From assembly GCA_024280095.1 (NCBI GenBank), contig JAJRQU010000123.1:1-34649 (forward strand): a DNA stretch of 34,649 bases. The letters are read 5' to 3'. Both the position numbers and the translations under genes were made by a program. The stretch's first letter is position 1. Each line of letters starts with the position of its first letter. Shown piece by piece: positions 8,763 through 17,544 of this stretch. Under the pieces are notes generated by a model, which had not been told where the DNA came from, searched no databases, and saw only the letters and a program-made list of their open reading frames with translations. This stretch comes from Alphaproteobacteria bacterium. GTDB taxonomy: Bacteria > Pseudomonadota > Alphaproteobacteria > Sphingomonadales > Emcibacteraceae.

Positions 8763-10613
8763 GCTACCTATCATATCCCGGCAGCTAAGACACAAAACAT
8801 AAGCATGGTTTGGATCGTTCAACTGACCGAATATGGACAGGCTATCCAGAATTTTTGCCGCCAGAATATCTTGCGGGCTGGTTGTCTTTGCCAGCAACAT
8901 CGCCCCAACCGCTGCATTTCGCTCCATGATATCTGCTATGAGCTTCATCTCCCACGGAACTTTATCTTCCCAGAAGGCTATTCTATAATCTGTTATTTCG
9001 GCGCGCGCGGCGGCTGATGCCACGGCATCTTCAAAATTGCCAAGCTTGTCAACCAGACCGAGTTCCAGTGCCCGGCTTCCGGTCCAGACGCGCCCCTGAC
9101 CAACCTCATTCGCCTGTTCCACGGTCATGTTGCGGCCTTCGGAAACGATTTTCAGAAATTTATCGTAAATATTTTCAACGCTGCTTTGAACGATAACCTT
9201 GATTTTTTCGGGTAAAGGTCTGCTGACCCCCGCACCTGAAAGAGGTGTTGTGCCCACACCGTCCGTCGTGATGCCAATGGCCGCCATGGTGCCTTCAAAA
9301 TTCGGGATGGCCCCAAAAACGCCGATGGAGCCTGTGATGGTGGTTGCCGAAGCCCATATTTCATCGGTATTGGCCGAAACCCAATAGCCGCCAGATGCGG
9401 CCACTGATCCCATGGAAGTCACAACTGGCTTGCCCGCTTTTTTCAATAAAAGAACTTCCTGCCGAATTAATTCAGAGGCAAACACGCTGCCGCCGGGGCT
9501 ATCGACGCGCAGGACAATGGCTTTCACCTTATCATTCAACCTTGCTTCGCGCAGGTGACGGGAAACCGTCTCCCCGCCAGCGGTGCCCTGTGGCTGATGG
9601 CCATCCATAATCGTGCCATTGACATAGACCACGGCTATCATAGATTTTGCCGGCAAGCCACCATGCGTATTTGCGGCCAAATACGCATGGTGGCCAATGG
9701 TTTTATCTTTTAATTCCGCGCTTTTGGCCCCTAATTCTTCTGCCACAAATTCCCGCCACTCTGCGCGTGTTTTTAAACCGTCCACCAAGCCATATTGCAT
9801 GGCAAGCGCCGCCATATCACCTTTTAAATTCACAAGATCGGCATCTACTCTGTCGAAATCAGACATTAAACTATTGGCTATTAAATCACGTTGTTGCTCA
9901 ACATTCTGCGTATATTCCGCCCATAGGTCACCGATCAATGCAAGGTTCGCTTCTTTTGCGGCCGGTGACATATCACTGCGAATAAAAGGTTCCATGGCTG
10001 ATTTATATTTTCCGACCCGGAATAGCTGCATTTCTGCCTTGATTTTATCAAGAAATCCCTTGAAGTAACTCTGATAAGACCCATAACCATCTAGCAGAAT
10101 AGCCCCATAAGGATGCAAATATATTTCATCGGCATAAGAGGCAATCAAATATCCTGACTGACTGAAACTATCACCGTAAGTGACAATTTTTTTGCCTGAT
10201 TGCCGGAAACGGGACATGGCATCGCCAATATAATGTAATTTTGAGGGCAAGGCCCCCGCCATTTTATTGATGTCGATAATCAACAGGGTGATCCTGTCGT
10301 CTTCTGCCGCAAGATCTATGGACTTAATCACATCCCTGAGAATCGTTTGTTTTTGCGGCTTGCCGCCTGCCACAGCCTGCAAAGGCGAATCATTATATTT
10401 TTTTTGTTCCTGTATGACCCCTTCCAATGACACCACCAGCGCCCCATGTTCCGGCACCGTTATTTTATCGCCTTTAAACATTGAAACGCCAATGAATAAA
10501 ACCAAGGCCATGAATAATAATGTGCCCACCACAGACTGAAATTTTCGAAAATATTTCCAAAATACTTTAAACACCCATCCAATAGATGAAAATATCATTT
10601 TTATAACATTCAT
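8754..10613 (-). CDS. sppA: Signal peptide peptidase SppA, 67K (duplicated-domain) type
   Basis: This inner-membrane serine protease digests cleaved signal peptides in the periplasm. One N-terminal membrane anchor is present ([19 protein letters not shown]). Two ClpP/crotonase-like S49 domains follow, as in E. coli SppA. The catalytic dyad is visible: K204 in [18 protein letters not shown] from the first repeat and S407 in [12 protein letters not shown] from the second, close to K209/S409 in E. coli. Length is about 619 residues. The ORF track starts at a TTG (10622); I prefer the ATG at 10613 (MNVIKMIF), although no strong Shine-Dalgarno site separates the two. The divergent neighbour is the glycine riboswitch and gcv operon. 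Confidence 0.95.
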   Translation of the reverse strand: MNVIKMIFSSIGWVFKVFWKYFRKFQSVVGTLLFMALVLFIGVSMFKGDKITVPEHGALVVSLEGVIQEQKKYNDSPLQAVAGGKPQKQTILRDVIKSIDLAAEDDRITLLIIDINKMAGALPSKLHYIGDAMSRFRQSGKKIVTYGDSFSQSGYLIASYADEIYLHPYGAILLDGYGSYQSYFKGFLDKIKAEMQLFRVGKYKSAMEPFIRSDMSPAAKEANLALIGDLWAEYTQNVEQQRDLIANSLMSDFDRVDADLVNLKGDMAALAMQYGLVDGLKTRAEWREFVAEELGAKSAELKDKTIGHHAYLAANTHGGLPAKSMIAVVYVNGTIMDGHQPQGTAGGETVSRHLREARLNDKVKAIVLRVDSPGGSVFASELIRQEVLLLKKAGKPVVTSMGSVAASGGYWVSANTDEIWASATTITGSIGVFGAIPNFEGTMAAIGITTDGVGTTPLSGAGVSRPLPEKIKVIVQSSVENIYDKFLKIVSEGRNMTVEQANEVGQGRVWTGSRALELGLVDKLGNFEDAVASAAARAEITDYRIAFWEDKVPWEMKLIADIMERNAAVGAMLLAKTTSPQDILAAKILDSLSIFGQLNDPNHAYVLCLSCRDMIGSRK

Positions 10614-10761
10614 TTTTGTCAAACTTTCTTCTATTGGTGTTAAGTTGGCACCATTATTGGTAAAATGGACTTGATTTAATGGCCATCATATCCAGTTTTT
10701 CTTATTTATTGCAGATATTCCCCCTACGATCAATATCTTATCTCCTTCTGCTTTTCCCCCG
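10614..10761. other. Divergent upstream region between sppA and the gcv promoter
   Basis: About 150 nt of non-coding DNA. It contains a small inverted repeat TGGTG/CACCA (10635-10653) in the likely sppA leader. A possible weak sppA promoter (TTGATC-like) lies near 10727-10732 on the minus strand, not assignable with confidence. No ORF or RNA gene was recognised. Confidence 0.4.
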
Positions 10762-10789
10762 TTGACTCTGTAATTATTAAGGTTATTAT
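10762..10789 (+). promoter_or_regulatory. Sigma-70-like promoter of the glycine riboswitch and gcv operon
   Basis: TTGACT (10762-10767) and TATTAT (10784-10789) are separated by 16 bp, which is close to consensus. The predicted transcript start, near 10796, lies just before the first conserved riboswitch bases. That placement supports the assignment. Confidence 0.7.
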
Positions 10790-10802
10790 GCGCCCATGCT
10801 AA

Positions 10803-11064
10803 CAGACCCTGCGGGAGAGACTGTTTATGGCAGCGCCGAAGGAGCAACCGCCCCGGAAACTCTCAGGCATAAAGGACCGCAGGATTTAATGGCACTCTGG
10901 AAAGCGGGTTTTTAATAAACCCCACCGACGGGGTAAGCTTTATGGTTCGCCGCCGCACTCAACATAGCGGTAGCGCAGACCAATACCGTGCTCAAGTAGC
11001 GGTAGCGGTAGCACAGACATAAAGTCAAATCTCTCAGGTACCTATGACAGAGGGGGCACCAACG
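10803..11064 (+). ncRNA. Tandem glycine riboswitch (two aptamers) upstream of gcvT
   Basis: Both aptamers carry the glycine riboswitch signatures. Aptamer I (about 10807-10910) has GGGAGAG, GCCGAAGGAGCAA, CTCTCAGGCA, AAGGACC and ACTCTGG in order. Aptamer II (about 10918-11064) has CACCGACGGGGTAAG, then CTCTCAGGTA and CAGAGGGGGCACC. A short A/T-rich linker joins them. Aptamer II is unusually long: its P3 begins CTTTATG (10938-10944), closes with CATAAAG (11018-11024), and encloses about 73 nt of repeated sequence. Glycine binding normally turns on the cleavage genes. The expected control here is of gcvT translation, since no U-tract terminator follows. Confidence 0.93.
10959..11017 (+). repeat. 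Internal GCGGTAGC-rich repeats inside aptamer II
   Basis: Two imperfect copies of a unit of the form CTCAA..TAGCGGTAGC..CAGAC lie in the extended P3 arm. The second copy has an extra CGGTAG. The total insertion makes this aptamer roughly 40-50 nt longer than the usual form. Part of it (GTGCT/AGCAC) can pair locally. Confidence 0.7.
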
Positions 11065-11081
11065 GCGCGGGTTTGCGCGCC
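11064..11081 (+). promoter_or_regulatory. GC hairpin between riboswitch and gcvT, possible expression platform
   Basis: GGCGCG (11064-11069) pairs with CGCGCC (11076-11081) around a 6-nt loop. It begins right after the second aptamer's 3' end and stops 14 nt before the gcvT Shine-Dalgarno site (GGAGA, about 11097). There is no T-run after it, so it is not a standard terminator; translation control is more likely. Confidence 0.5.
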
Positions 11082-11107
11082 AAAAGTGCTTGCTCTGGAG
11101 AAATATA

Positions 11108-12244
11108 TTGAGTGCCGATACTAGTAATCCTTTAAACACTGGCGATCTTTTAAAAACCCCTCTTTTTGCCTTGCATGAAGAACTTGGCGGCAAAATGGTT
11201 TCTTTCGCCGGTTATGCCCTGCCGGTGCAATATCCCCTTGGCGTTATGGGGGAACATAATCATACCCGCAATGCCGCCGGCCTGTTTGATGTGTCCCATA
11301 TGGGCCAAGTGATCATCACAGGCCCCAATGCCGATGGTTGGATGGAAAACCTCGTTCCCGGCAATATTAAAGACCTGGCCGTCAATCATATTCGTTACAG
11401 CATGTTCACCAATGATCGCGGCGGCATCATGGATGATCTGATGATCACCAAGCGGGAAAATGATCTTTTTCTGGTGGTCAATGCCGCCTGTAAAACACAG
11501 GATATTGCCCATATGAAGGCCCATCTTCCTGAGGGCTTCACCTTGACCGAAATTACCGACCGCGCCCTGATCGCCTTACAAGGCCCAAAGGCGGCGGAGG
11601 TGTTATCACGTTTTGCGTCCGGTGCCGATCAAATGGATTTTATGACCTATGCCGAGGTAACTATCTGCGGCGCAGAATGTTATATCAGCCGGTCTGGCTA
11701 TACCGGTGAAGATGGCCATGAAATTTCCATCCCGGCCCATAAGGCCGAGGAGGTCTGCCGCGCTCTGCTGGCTGAAGAAGAGGTCGAGGCCATTGGCCTT
11801 GGTGCGCGGGACAGCCTGCGTCTTGAGGCTGGCTTATGCCTGTATGGTCACGATTTAACCACAGAGACAACCCCCGTTGAGGCCTCTCTTCTCTGGGCCA
11901 TCAGTAAAAGACGCCGCGAAGAAGGCGGCTTTCCCGGTGACCATATAATCCTGCCCCAGATAAAAAACAAAGATTACGCCAAAAAACGCGTCGGGATCCT
12001 GCCCGCTGGCCGTGCGCCTGCGCGGGAAGGCACGGTTATTGTGGATGCCGAAGGCCATGAAATTGGCACCATTACCAGCGGCGGTTTTGGCCCCACATTT
12101 GGCGGGCCGGTTGCCATGGGCTATCTCAAGCCACAATTCGCCGCTATTGACACAGAGGTTTTTCTGATTGTGCGCGGAAAGTCGCGCCCCGCCCGTGTGG
12201 CAAAAATGCCTTTTATTCCACAACACTATTACCGAAAAACATAA
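11108..12244 (+). CDS. gcvT: Glycine cleavage system T protein (aminomethyltransferase)
   Basis: The product transfers the methylene group from the aminomethyl-lipoyl H protein to tetrahydrofolate and releases ammonia. Family segments are LFALHEELGGKMVSFAGYALPVQYPLG, then AGLFDVSHMGQ, GYTGEDGHEISIP and LGARDSLRLEAGLCLYGHDL. The C-terminal barrel ends near ARVAKMPFIPQHYYRK. The track starts at a TTG (11090). I place the start at a second TTG (11108), because GGAGA lies 6 nt upstream and the protein then begins MSADTSNPLNTGDLLKTPLF, a normal N-terminus. The length is 378 residues. It is the first gene of the gcv operon, directly downstream of the glycine riboswitch. Confidence 0.95.
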   Translation: MSADTSNPLNTGDLLKTPLFALHEELGGKMVSFAGYALPVQYPLGVMGEHNHTRNAAGLFDVSHMGQVIITGPNADGWMENLVPGNIKDLAVNHIRYSMFTNDRGGIMDDLMITKRENDLFLVVNAACKTQDIAHMKAHLPEGFTLTEITDRALIALQGPKAAEVLSRFASGADQMDFMTYAEVTICGAECYISRSGYTGEDGHEISIPAHKAEEVCRALLAEEEVEAIGLGARDSLRLEAGLCLYGHDLTTETTPVEASLLWAISKRRREEGGFPGDHIILPQIKNKDYAKKRVGILPAGRAPAREGTVIVDAEGHEIGTITSGGFGPTFGGPVAMGYLKPQFAAIDTEVFLIVRGKSRPARVAKMPFIPQHYYRKT

Positions 12245-12270
12245 ATCAGCCATAAAATCAGCCATAAAAT
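12243..12270 (+). repeat. 12-bp tandem duplication between gcvT and gcvH
   Basis: Two adjacent copies of a 12-base unit containing ATCAGCCATAAA follow the gcvT stop and precede the gcvH ribosome-binding site (AGGTG). The likely origin is replication slippage. No function is evident. Confidence 0.75.
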
Positions 12271-12287
12271 TAAATAGGTGAAACACG

Positions 12288-12662
12288 ATGACGACATATT
12301 ATTCAGAAGAACATGAATGGATTTCCATAGAAGGCGAAACAGGCACCATTGGCATCACCGAATATGCCCAGAATGCCCTTGGCGATATCGTCTTTATCGA
12401 AGTTCCAGAGGTCGGTAATAATTATGACAAGGGGGATGAAATCGCCGTTGTCGAATCCGTCAAAGCCGCCAGTGAAATCTATACCCCCGTGGGCGGCGAA
12501 GTGGTCGCCATCAACGAAAATCTGGAAAGTGACCCTGCCCTTGTCAATGCCCATCCCGAAACCGATGGCTGGTTTTATAAAATCTCGATTTCCGACAAGG
12601 GTGAGCTTGACGATCTTATGGATGCAGCGGCCTATAAAGCCCATATCGACGGATTAGAATAG
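12288..12662 (+). CDS. gcvH: Glycine cleavage system H protein
   Basis: This lipoyl carrier protein shuttles the aminomethyl group between the P, T and L proteins. At 124 residues it has the standard length. The lipoylated lysine is K59 in VVESVKAASEIYTP. The YSEEHEWI start, GITEYAQNALGDIVFIEVPEVG and the C-terminal WFYKISIS are family hallmarks. The ATG has AGGTG about 7 nt upstream. It lies 43 nt after gcvT and 25 nt before gcvPA in the operon. Confidence 0.98.
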   Translation: MTTYYSEEHEWISIEGETGTIGITEYAQNALGDIVFIEVPEVGNNYDKGDEIAVVESVKAASEIYTPVGGEVVAINENLESDPALVNAHPETDGWFYKISISDKGELDDLMDAAAYKAHIDGLE

Positions 12663-12687
12663 TTACATATTAAAGGCATTAGAACCC

Positions 12688-14034
12688 ATGCGTTATTTAC
12701 CGCTTAGCCCAACAGACCGTGCAGAGATGCTCGAAAAAATCGGCGTCACCGAGATCAATGATCTCTTTAAAGATGTGCCTGAAACCGCCCTGTTAAAGGA
12801 ATATGTCGATCTGCCCGCACATATGTCGGAAATGGCGGTCGACAGAGATTTTCGGGCCATGGCGGACAAGAATATGCCGGCGGGGTCTGTGCCTTTCTTC
12901 TGCGGGGCCGGGGCTTATCGCCATTATGTGCCAAGCACCGTCGATCACTTGATTCAGCGCGGGGAGTTTCTGACAGCCTACACCCCCTATCAGCCGGAAA
13001 TTTCCCAAGGCACCTTGCAGGCCCTGTATGAATTCCAGACACAGGTCGCCCAGATCACAGGCATGGAAGTCTCCAACGCCTCCATGTATGACGGCTCCAC
13101 CGCCTGCGGCGAAGCTGTCCTGATGGCGCGAAGAGCCAGCCGCAAGAAAAAAGCCATCCTATCAGGCAGTTTGCACCCTCAATATATCGAGGTGACCAAA
13201 TGCGCGACAAAATTTACCGAAGATATACCCCTGATCAATCCCCCAAGCATCTATTTGGTAGATGACCTGATTAATCAGATAGATGAAGAAACAAGCTGCG
13301 TTGTGGTGCAAAACCCTGACTTTTTTGGCAATATACAGGATTATACAAAATTAGCGGAAGCCCTGCATGCCCAAAAGGCGCTGCTGGTTGTTGTTGTGAC
13401 CGAAGTTGTCTCTCTGGGCGCGGTGCGCTCCCCCGGCGCCATGGGGGCCGATATCGTGGTTGCCGAAGGACAATCCATTGGCAATGGCCTGACATTTGGC
13501 GGGCCTTATGTGGGCTTGCTCGCCACGCGCCAGAAATTGGTGCGCACCATGCCGGGCCGCGTCTGCGGCGAAACGGTGGATGCGGACGGCAAGCGGGGCT
13601 TTGTCCTGACCCTGTCCACCCGCGAGCAACATATCCGGCGCGAGAAAGCCACCAGCAACATCTGCACCAATGCGGGTCTTTGCACATTGGCCTTTACCAT
13701 TCATATGACACTGCTTGGTGAAAAAGGATTTCGGCATCTGGCGCGGCTTAATCATGCCAAGGCCGTGCAGCTTGCCGATAAGCTCTCTGCCGCCCACGGG
13801 ATTAAAGTCTTGAACAAGAGTTTCTTTAATGAATTTACAATCGAATTGCCGATGGATGCGGCAGAGGCCATAGAGTGCCTTGCTGATATGGAAATACTGG
13901 GCGGCGTACCTTTATCGCGGCTCTATCCCAATGATCCTGATATGAAAAATAAAATTCTTGTTGCGGTTACGGAAACTGTGACAGAAGAGGATATGGATCG
14001 TCTGGTTTGCGCGCTGAAGGAACTGATAAAATGA
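12688..14034 (+). CDS. gcvPA: Glycine dehydrogenase (decarboxylating) subunit 1, GcvPA
   Basis: This is the N-terminal half of the split P protein, the pyridoxal-phosphate enzyme that decarboxylates glycine. MRYLPLSPTDRAEMLEKIGV is the typical GcvPA start. FFCGAGAYRHYVPSTVDHL, FLTAYTPYQPEISQGTLQALYEFQT and NASMYDGSTACGEA are strongly conserved, as is GQSIGNGLTFGGPYVG. At 448 residues it is a normal subunit. The PLP lysine lies in the other subunit. Its TGA overlaps the gcvPB ATG (ATGA, 14031-14034), so the two halves are likely translationally coupled for assembly. Confidence 0.97.
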   Translation: MRYLPLSPTDRAEMLEKIGVTEINDLFKDVPETALLKEYVDLPAHMSEMAVDRDFRAMADKNMPAGSVPFFCGAGAYRHYVPSTVDHLIQRGEFLTAYTPYQPEISQGTLQALYEFQTQVAQITGMEVSNASMYDGSTACGEAVLMARRASRKKKAILSGSLHPQYIEVTKCATKFTEDIPLINPPSIYLVDDLINQIDEETSCVVVQNPDFFGNIQDYTKLAEALHAQKALLVVVVTEVVSLGAVRSPGAMGADIVVAEGQSIGNGLTFGGPYVGLLATRQKLVRTMPGRVCGETVDADGKRGFVLTLSTREQHIRREKATSNICTNAGLCTLAFTIHMTLLGEKGFRHLARLNHAKAVQLADKLSAAHGIKVLNKSFFNEFTIELPMDAAEAIECLADMEILGGVPLSRLYPNDPDMKNKILVAVTETVTEEDMDRLVCALKELIK

Positions 14035-15575
14035 TGAATAAACAAGGTCGCCCCACAGGCCTCAACACCGCCGCCAACCTATCCCCGAATAGTTTCACCA
14101 CCCATACGGGAAACCGTGGTCTGGAACAGGATGAATTACTCATTTACGAAATTGGCGATACGCAGCGCACGGGCGTTGACCTTGAAGACCTGCCGGTTTT
14201 CGAAAGCCGTCTTGGCGGCATTACCCGCGATAATGAGATTGGCCTTGCCGGATTGTCCGAGCCGGAAGTCATGCGCCATTATACGCGGCTCAGCCGTAAA
14301 AATTATGCCATTGACATGGGGTTATATCCGCTGGGTTCCTGCACCATGAAACATAATCCGCGTATCAATGAAAAAGTCGCCCGCCTGCCGGGCCTTGCCG
14401 ATATTCACCCCCTGCAACCCATTTCTACGGTTCAGGGTGCGCTCGAGCTTATGGACAGGCTGGCCCATTGGTTAAAGACGTTAACCGGCATGCCCGCCGT
14501 TGCCATGTCACCAAAAGCCGGTGCCCACGGCGAACTTTGCGGCCTGATGGCCATTCGCGCAGCCTTGGATAAGCGCGGCGAAAACCGCACCATCGTTCTG
14601 GCCCCTGAATCGGCCCATGGCACCAACCCTGCGACCGCAGCCTTATGTGGATATAAAGTAAAATCCATCCCCGCCAATAAAGCAGGCCGCGTTGACTTGC
14701 GCGCCCTTAAAGACGCCCTTGGCCCCGATGTGGCGGCCATTATGTTGACCAATCCCAATACTTGCGGCCTTTTTGAACGCGACATCATTGACATTGCGGA
14801 CGCCGTTCATGCCGCCGGCGGATATTTCTATTGCGACGGGGCCAATTTCAATGCCATTGTTGGCAAGGTGCGCCCCGGCGATCTGGGCGTTGATGCCATG
14901 CATATCAATCTGCATAAAACCTTTTCCACGCCCCACGGCGGCGGCGGCCCCGGTGCGGGCCCGGTTGTTCTGTCCGAGGCTTTGGCCCCCTTTGCCCCCG
15001 TGCCTTATGTCATCCACGGTAAGGATGGTTTTGAAATGGTTGAGCATGTGACGGGTGGCGGAGAGAGCTTTGGCCGCATGACCGCTTTTCATGGACAGAT
15101 GGGCATGAATATCCGCGCTCTGGCCTTTATGATGTCACATGGATCAGATGGCCTTGCCCGCGTGGCCGAAGACAGCGTGCTGAACGCCAATTACGTCATG
15201 GCGTCACTGCAAGACATCATGACCTTAAGCTTCGAAGGGCCCTGCATGCATGAATGTCTGTTTGATGACCGTTTTCTGGAGGGCACCGGCGTGACAACCC
15301 TTGACTTTGCTAAGGCAATGATTGACGAGGGGTATCACCCCATGACCATGTATTTTCCTCTGGTCGTCCACGGTGCCATGCTGATCGAGCCAACGGAAAG
15401 CGAAAGCAAACAGTCCGTTGATCAATTTATCGGCGCCTTACGCCATTTGGTAACGCAGGCGAAATCGGGAAATTCGGCACTCTTTACCGGCGCGCCCTAT
15501 CTTGCGCCCCTGAAAAGACTAGATGAGACTTTAGCCGCCCGCAATCCTGTGCTACGCTGGCGCAAAGAGGATTAA
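14031..15575 (+). CDS. gcvPB: Glycine dehydrogenase (decarboxylating) subunit 2, GcvPB
   Basis: This is the C-terminal half of the split P protein and carries the PLP-binding lysine in NLHKTFSTPHGGGGPGAGP. Other conserved blocks are MGLYPLGSCTMKHNPRINE, SPKAGAHGELCGLMAIRA, ESAHGTNPATAALCGY and LTNPNTCGLFE. The track begins at a TTG (14007) inside gcvPA. I chose the ATG at 14031, which overlaps the gcvPA stop and has AAGGA 9 nt upstream, giving 514 residues. An ATG immediately after (14034) is also possible. It completes the gcvT-H-PA-PB set; the L protein (lpd) is not here and is normally encoded elsewhere. Confidence 0.97.
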   Translation: MMNKQGRPTGLNTAANLSPNSFTTHTGNRGLEQDELLIYEIGDTQRTGVDLEDLPVFESRLGGITRDNEIGLAGLSEPEVMRHYTRLSRKNYAIDMGLYPLGSCTMKHNPRINEKVARLPGLADIHPLQPISTVQGALELMDRLAHWLKTLTGMPAVAMSPKAGAHGELCGLMAIRAALDKRGENRTIVLAPESAHGTNPATAALCGYKVKSIPANKAGRVDLRALKDALGPDVAAIMLTNPNTCGLFERDIIDIADAVHAAGGYFYCDGANFNAIVGKVRPGDLGVDAMHINLHKTFSTPHGGGGPGAGPVVLSEALAPFAPVPYVIHGKDGFEMVEHVTGGGESFGRMTAFHGQMGMNIRALAFMMSHGSDGLARVAEDSVLNANYVMASLQDIMTLSFEGPCMHECLFDDRFLEGTGVTTLDFAKAMIDEGYHPMTMYFPLVVHGAMLIEPTESESKQSVDQFIGALRHLVTQAKSGNSALFTGAPYLAPLKRLDETLAARNPVLRWRKED

Positions 15576-15596
15576 TTAAATATATAGGGGAAGAAT

Positions 15597-16838
15597 ATGG
15601 CTAAATTTCTGAGATTAACGGGGGCAATCCTGTTTTTCGCACTGTTGGTATTTGCCGGGATTGTTGCCTTTAACCATGAAAAGGCAAGCCGGCTTTATGG
15701 TACTATCACCTTGTTCGACAAGGAAAATATCGTCCATAATTTTTCTCATATGGATGAGATATTTTTAAGCAGTCCTATAAAAAGATCCGGCGATATTTTT
15801 GAATTTGGCACATCTCCAAATGAATTACCTGATAGCTTCACCTATCGCGGCGAGACTGTTAACCGTGATGAATTTTTGAGCCGGCGCGCAACAACGGCGC
15901 TATTGGTCATCAAAGATGATAAAATAAATTTCGAGCAATATTACCAAGGCACGGAGGCCGATGATCTGCGGATTTCATGGTCTATGGCAAAATCCTTCAC
16001 CGTGACATTATTTGGTATCGCCGTTCATGATGGCTTGATTGATATTAATGCCTCTGTGGAAAAATATCTGCCCGAAATGATCGGCAGCGGCTATGAAGGC
16101 GTGCCTATTCGTGATGTGTTACAAATGTCATCGGGCGTATTATGGAACGAGGATTACGGTGATTTCTATTCAGACATCAACCACATGGGCCGTATATTGG
16201 CCATTGGCGGATCGCTGGATGAATTCACCACCACTTTGGTTAAAGAAAAACCACCGGGTCAGGAATTTCATTATGTCTCCATGGATACGCACGTCATTGG
16301 CATGATTGCGCGCAGGGTCACCGGCAAGAGCCTGATCAAGCAGGCCGAAGACCATATCTGGTCCAAAATCGGCATGGAATCGGGCGCACGCTGGCTAACG
16401 GATTCCGCCGGCGCGGAATTTGCCCTTGGCGGCCTGAATGTGACAACCCGTGATTATGCCCGTTTTGGCCGGCTTTACCTGAATAACGGCACTTGGGAGG
16501 GCGAACAAGTCATTCCGGCGGCATGGGTCAAGGCCGTAACCAGCCCCTCTTCTGCCTATAACAAGCCCGGGAAAAATAAATTCGGTTATGGTTTCCAATG
16601 GTGGCTGGCCTCGGACGCGCGCCCCGGAGAATTTTTTGCCGGGGGCGTTTATGGCCAGTATATCTATGTTAATCAGCCTGAAAATATTATCATCGTCAAG
16701 AATTCAGCCGATCTAGACTTCATGGATGAACGCGGCTCCAAGCACGAAACCATTGCCTTCTTCAGGGCAATAGCGGATAGTTTTCATGAAAATTCAGAAT
16801 TGGAAAATGTAGAGATAAATGAGGTCACGGCAGAGTAA
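15597..16838 (+). CDS. Membrane-anchored serine hydrolase, beta-lactamase class C / S12 family
   Basis: A 413-residue protein with an N-terminal membrane anchor or uncleaved signal (LTGAILFFALLVFAGIVAF) and a penicillin-binding-protein-like hydrolase domain. The catalytic SxxK is S129-M-A-K132. The usual YxN second motif appears as Y226-V-S. GARWLTD after it is reminiscent of NylB-type 6-aminohexanoate-dimer hydrolases and related esterases. The third motif is probably GGVYGQYIYV, not a KTG. It is thus more likely an esterase or amidase than a true beta-lactamase; the substrate is unknown. AGGGG lies 6 nt before the ATG, and it begins 21 nt after gcvPB, so it probably rides on the gcv transcript. 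Confidence 0.88.
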   Translation: MAKFLRLTGAILFFALLVFAGIVAFNHEKASRLYGTITLFDKENIVHNFSHMDEIFLSSPIKRSGDIFEFGTSPNELPDSFTYRGETVNRDEFLSRRATTALLVIKDDKINFEQYYQGTEADDLRISWSMAKSFTVTLFGIAVHDGLIDINASVEKYLPEMIGSGYEGVPIRDVLQMSSGVLWNEDYGDFYSDINHMGRILAIGGSLDEFTTTLVKEKPPGQEFHYVSMDTHVIGMIARRVTGKSLIKQAEDHIWSKIGMESGARWLTDSAGAEFALGGLNVTTRDYARFGRLYLNNGTWEGEQVIPAAWVKAVTSPSSAYNKPGKNKFGYGFQWWLASDARPGEFFAGGVYGQYIYVNQPENIIIVKNSADLDFMDERGSKHETIAFFRAIADSFHENSELENVEINEVTAE

Positions 16839-16854
16839 GATTCATACTGTCAGT

Positions 16855-17172
16855 TCAGGTAGCGTCAACCTCACGGGTGATGTCCTCAATACGCTTGATG
16901 GTACTCGCGATTGTTTTTTCCATTTGGGCGGCCTGATCCTGATCATCCTTTAAGGCCATAGGCTTGCCGTCCCGCGCCTCATCCAATTCATCGGCCAGCA
17001 ATATTGCCGTCATCAATAACAGGCGAATATCTGAGACTGACCCCATGACCTCTGCAATTTTATCGGCCTTGCCATTGACATAATCGGCCAACTTCAACAG
17101 CCTTTCGCTTTCCCCATTCTTACAGGCGAGGTGATAATCCTGATTATTGAATTTTACAATTACATTAGCCAT
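16855..17172 (-). CDS. zapA: Cell division protein ZapA
   Basis: A small FtsZ-associated protein that bundles protofilaments at the division ring. At 105 residues it shows the family pattern: an N-terminal strand region (MANVIVKFNNQDYHLACKNGESERLLKLADYVNGKADKI), then the long helix (SDIRLLLMTAILLADELDEARD) and a C-terminal coiled coil. It lies 33 nt after the DUF4164 gene on the same strand and is convergent with the hydrolase gene. The 6S RNA that often neighbours zapA in proteobacteria was not recognisable here. Confidence 0.93.
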   Translation of the reverse strand: MANVIVKFNNQDYHLACKNGESERLLKLADYVNGKADKIAEVMGSVSDIRLLLMTAILLADELDEARDGKPMALKDDQDQAAQMEKTIASTIKRIEDITREVDAT

Positions 17173-17205
17173 ATTTTGTCTCTCGAGTGATTCTTTTTAT
17201 GAATT

Positions 17206-17544
17206 TTAATGCAAACTTTTCTGTGCGATCAACTGGTCAAGGTCACGCAAGGTAATGGCCAATTCCTTTTCCGCTGAATCATTGGCATCTTCCAGATTTT
17301 GGCATTTTTTTTCCAAACTCTCATAACCGTTTTTTAAAGCAATGCAATGTTTCTTCATTTCAGCCAGATCGCGGCTCATCTGTTTATTTTCACTTTCAAG
17401 CCGTTCGATATAAACCGCTTGCTCGCCCGAGCTGGTCACGCCTTGGCCCAAGCGGGTCAGCACGGTTCTTTCCAAACGTGTCAAGGCCTCCTCCATTGCC
17501 GCCCGCGCCTGTTCCGCGCTCATGGTTTTTTTACTCTCCCGCAT
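17206..17544 (-). CDS. DUF4164-like coiled-coil protein upstream of zapA
   Basis: A 112-residue, highly charged, mostly helical protein; the segment LESENKQMSRDLAEMKKHCIALKNGYESLEKKCQNLEDANDSAEKEL is a coiled coil. The track starts at a TTG (17598). The ATG at 17544 (MRESKKTMSAEQ) is preceded by AAGGGGAAG and is preferred. DUF4164 proteins commonly sit directly upstream of zapA in alphaproteobacteria, and the arrangement suggests a cell-division role. That role is inference from context, and the domain name comes from position and coiled-coil character, not from a search. Confidence 0.8.
   Translation of the reverse strand: MRESKKTMSAEQARAAMEEALTRLERTVLTRLGQGVTSSGEQAVYIERLESENKQMSRDLAEMKKHCIALKNGYESLEKKCQNLEDANDSAEKELAITLRDLDQLIAQKSLH

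Noticed and set aside
10959-11017. Repeated GCGGTAGC units resembling a tiny repeat array or CRISPR
   Set aside because: The copies are imperfect, have no regular spacers and lie within a glycine aptamer P3 arm, which explains their position.
13271-13797. Two long minus-strand ORFs inside gcvPA
   Set aside because: Both are shadows of the strongly conserved GcvPA frame.
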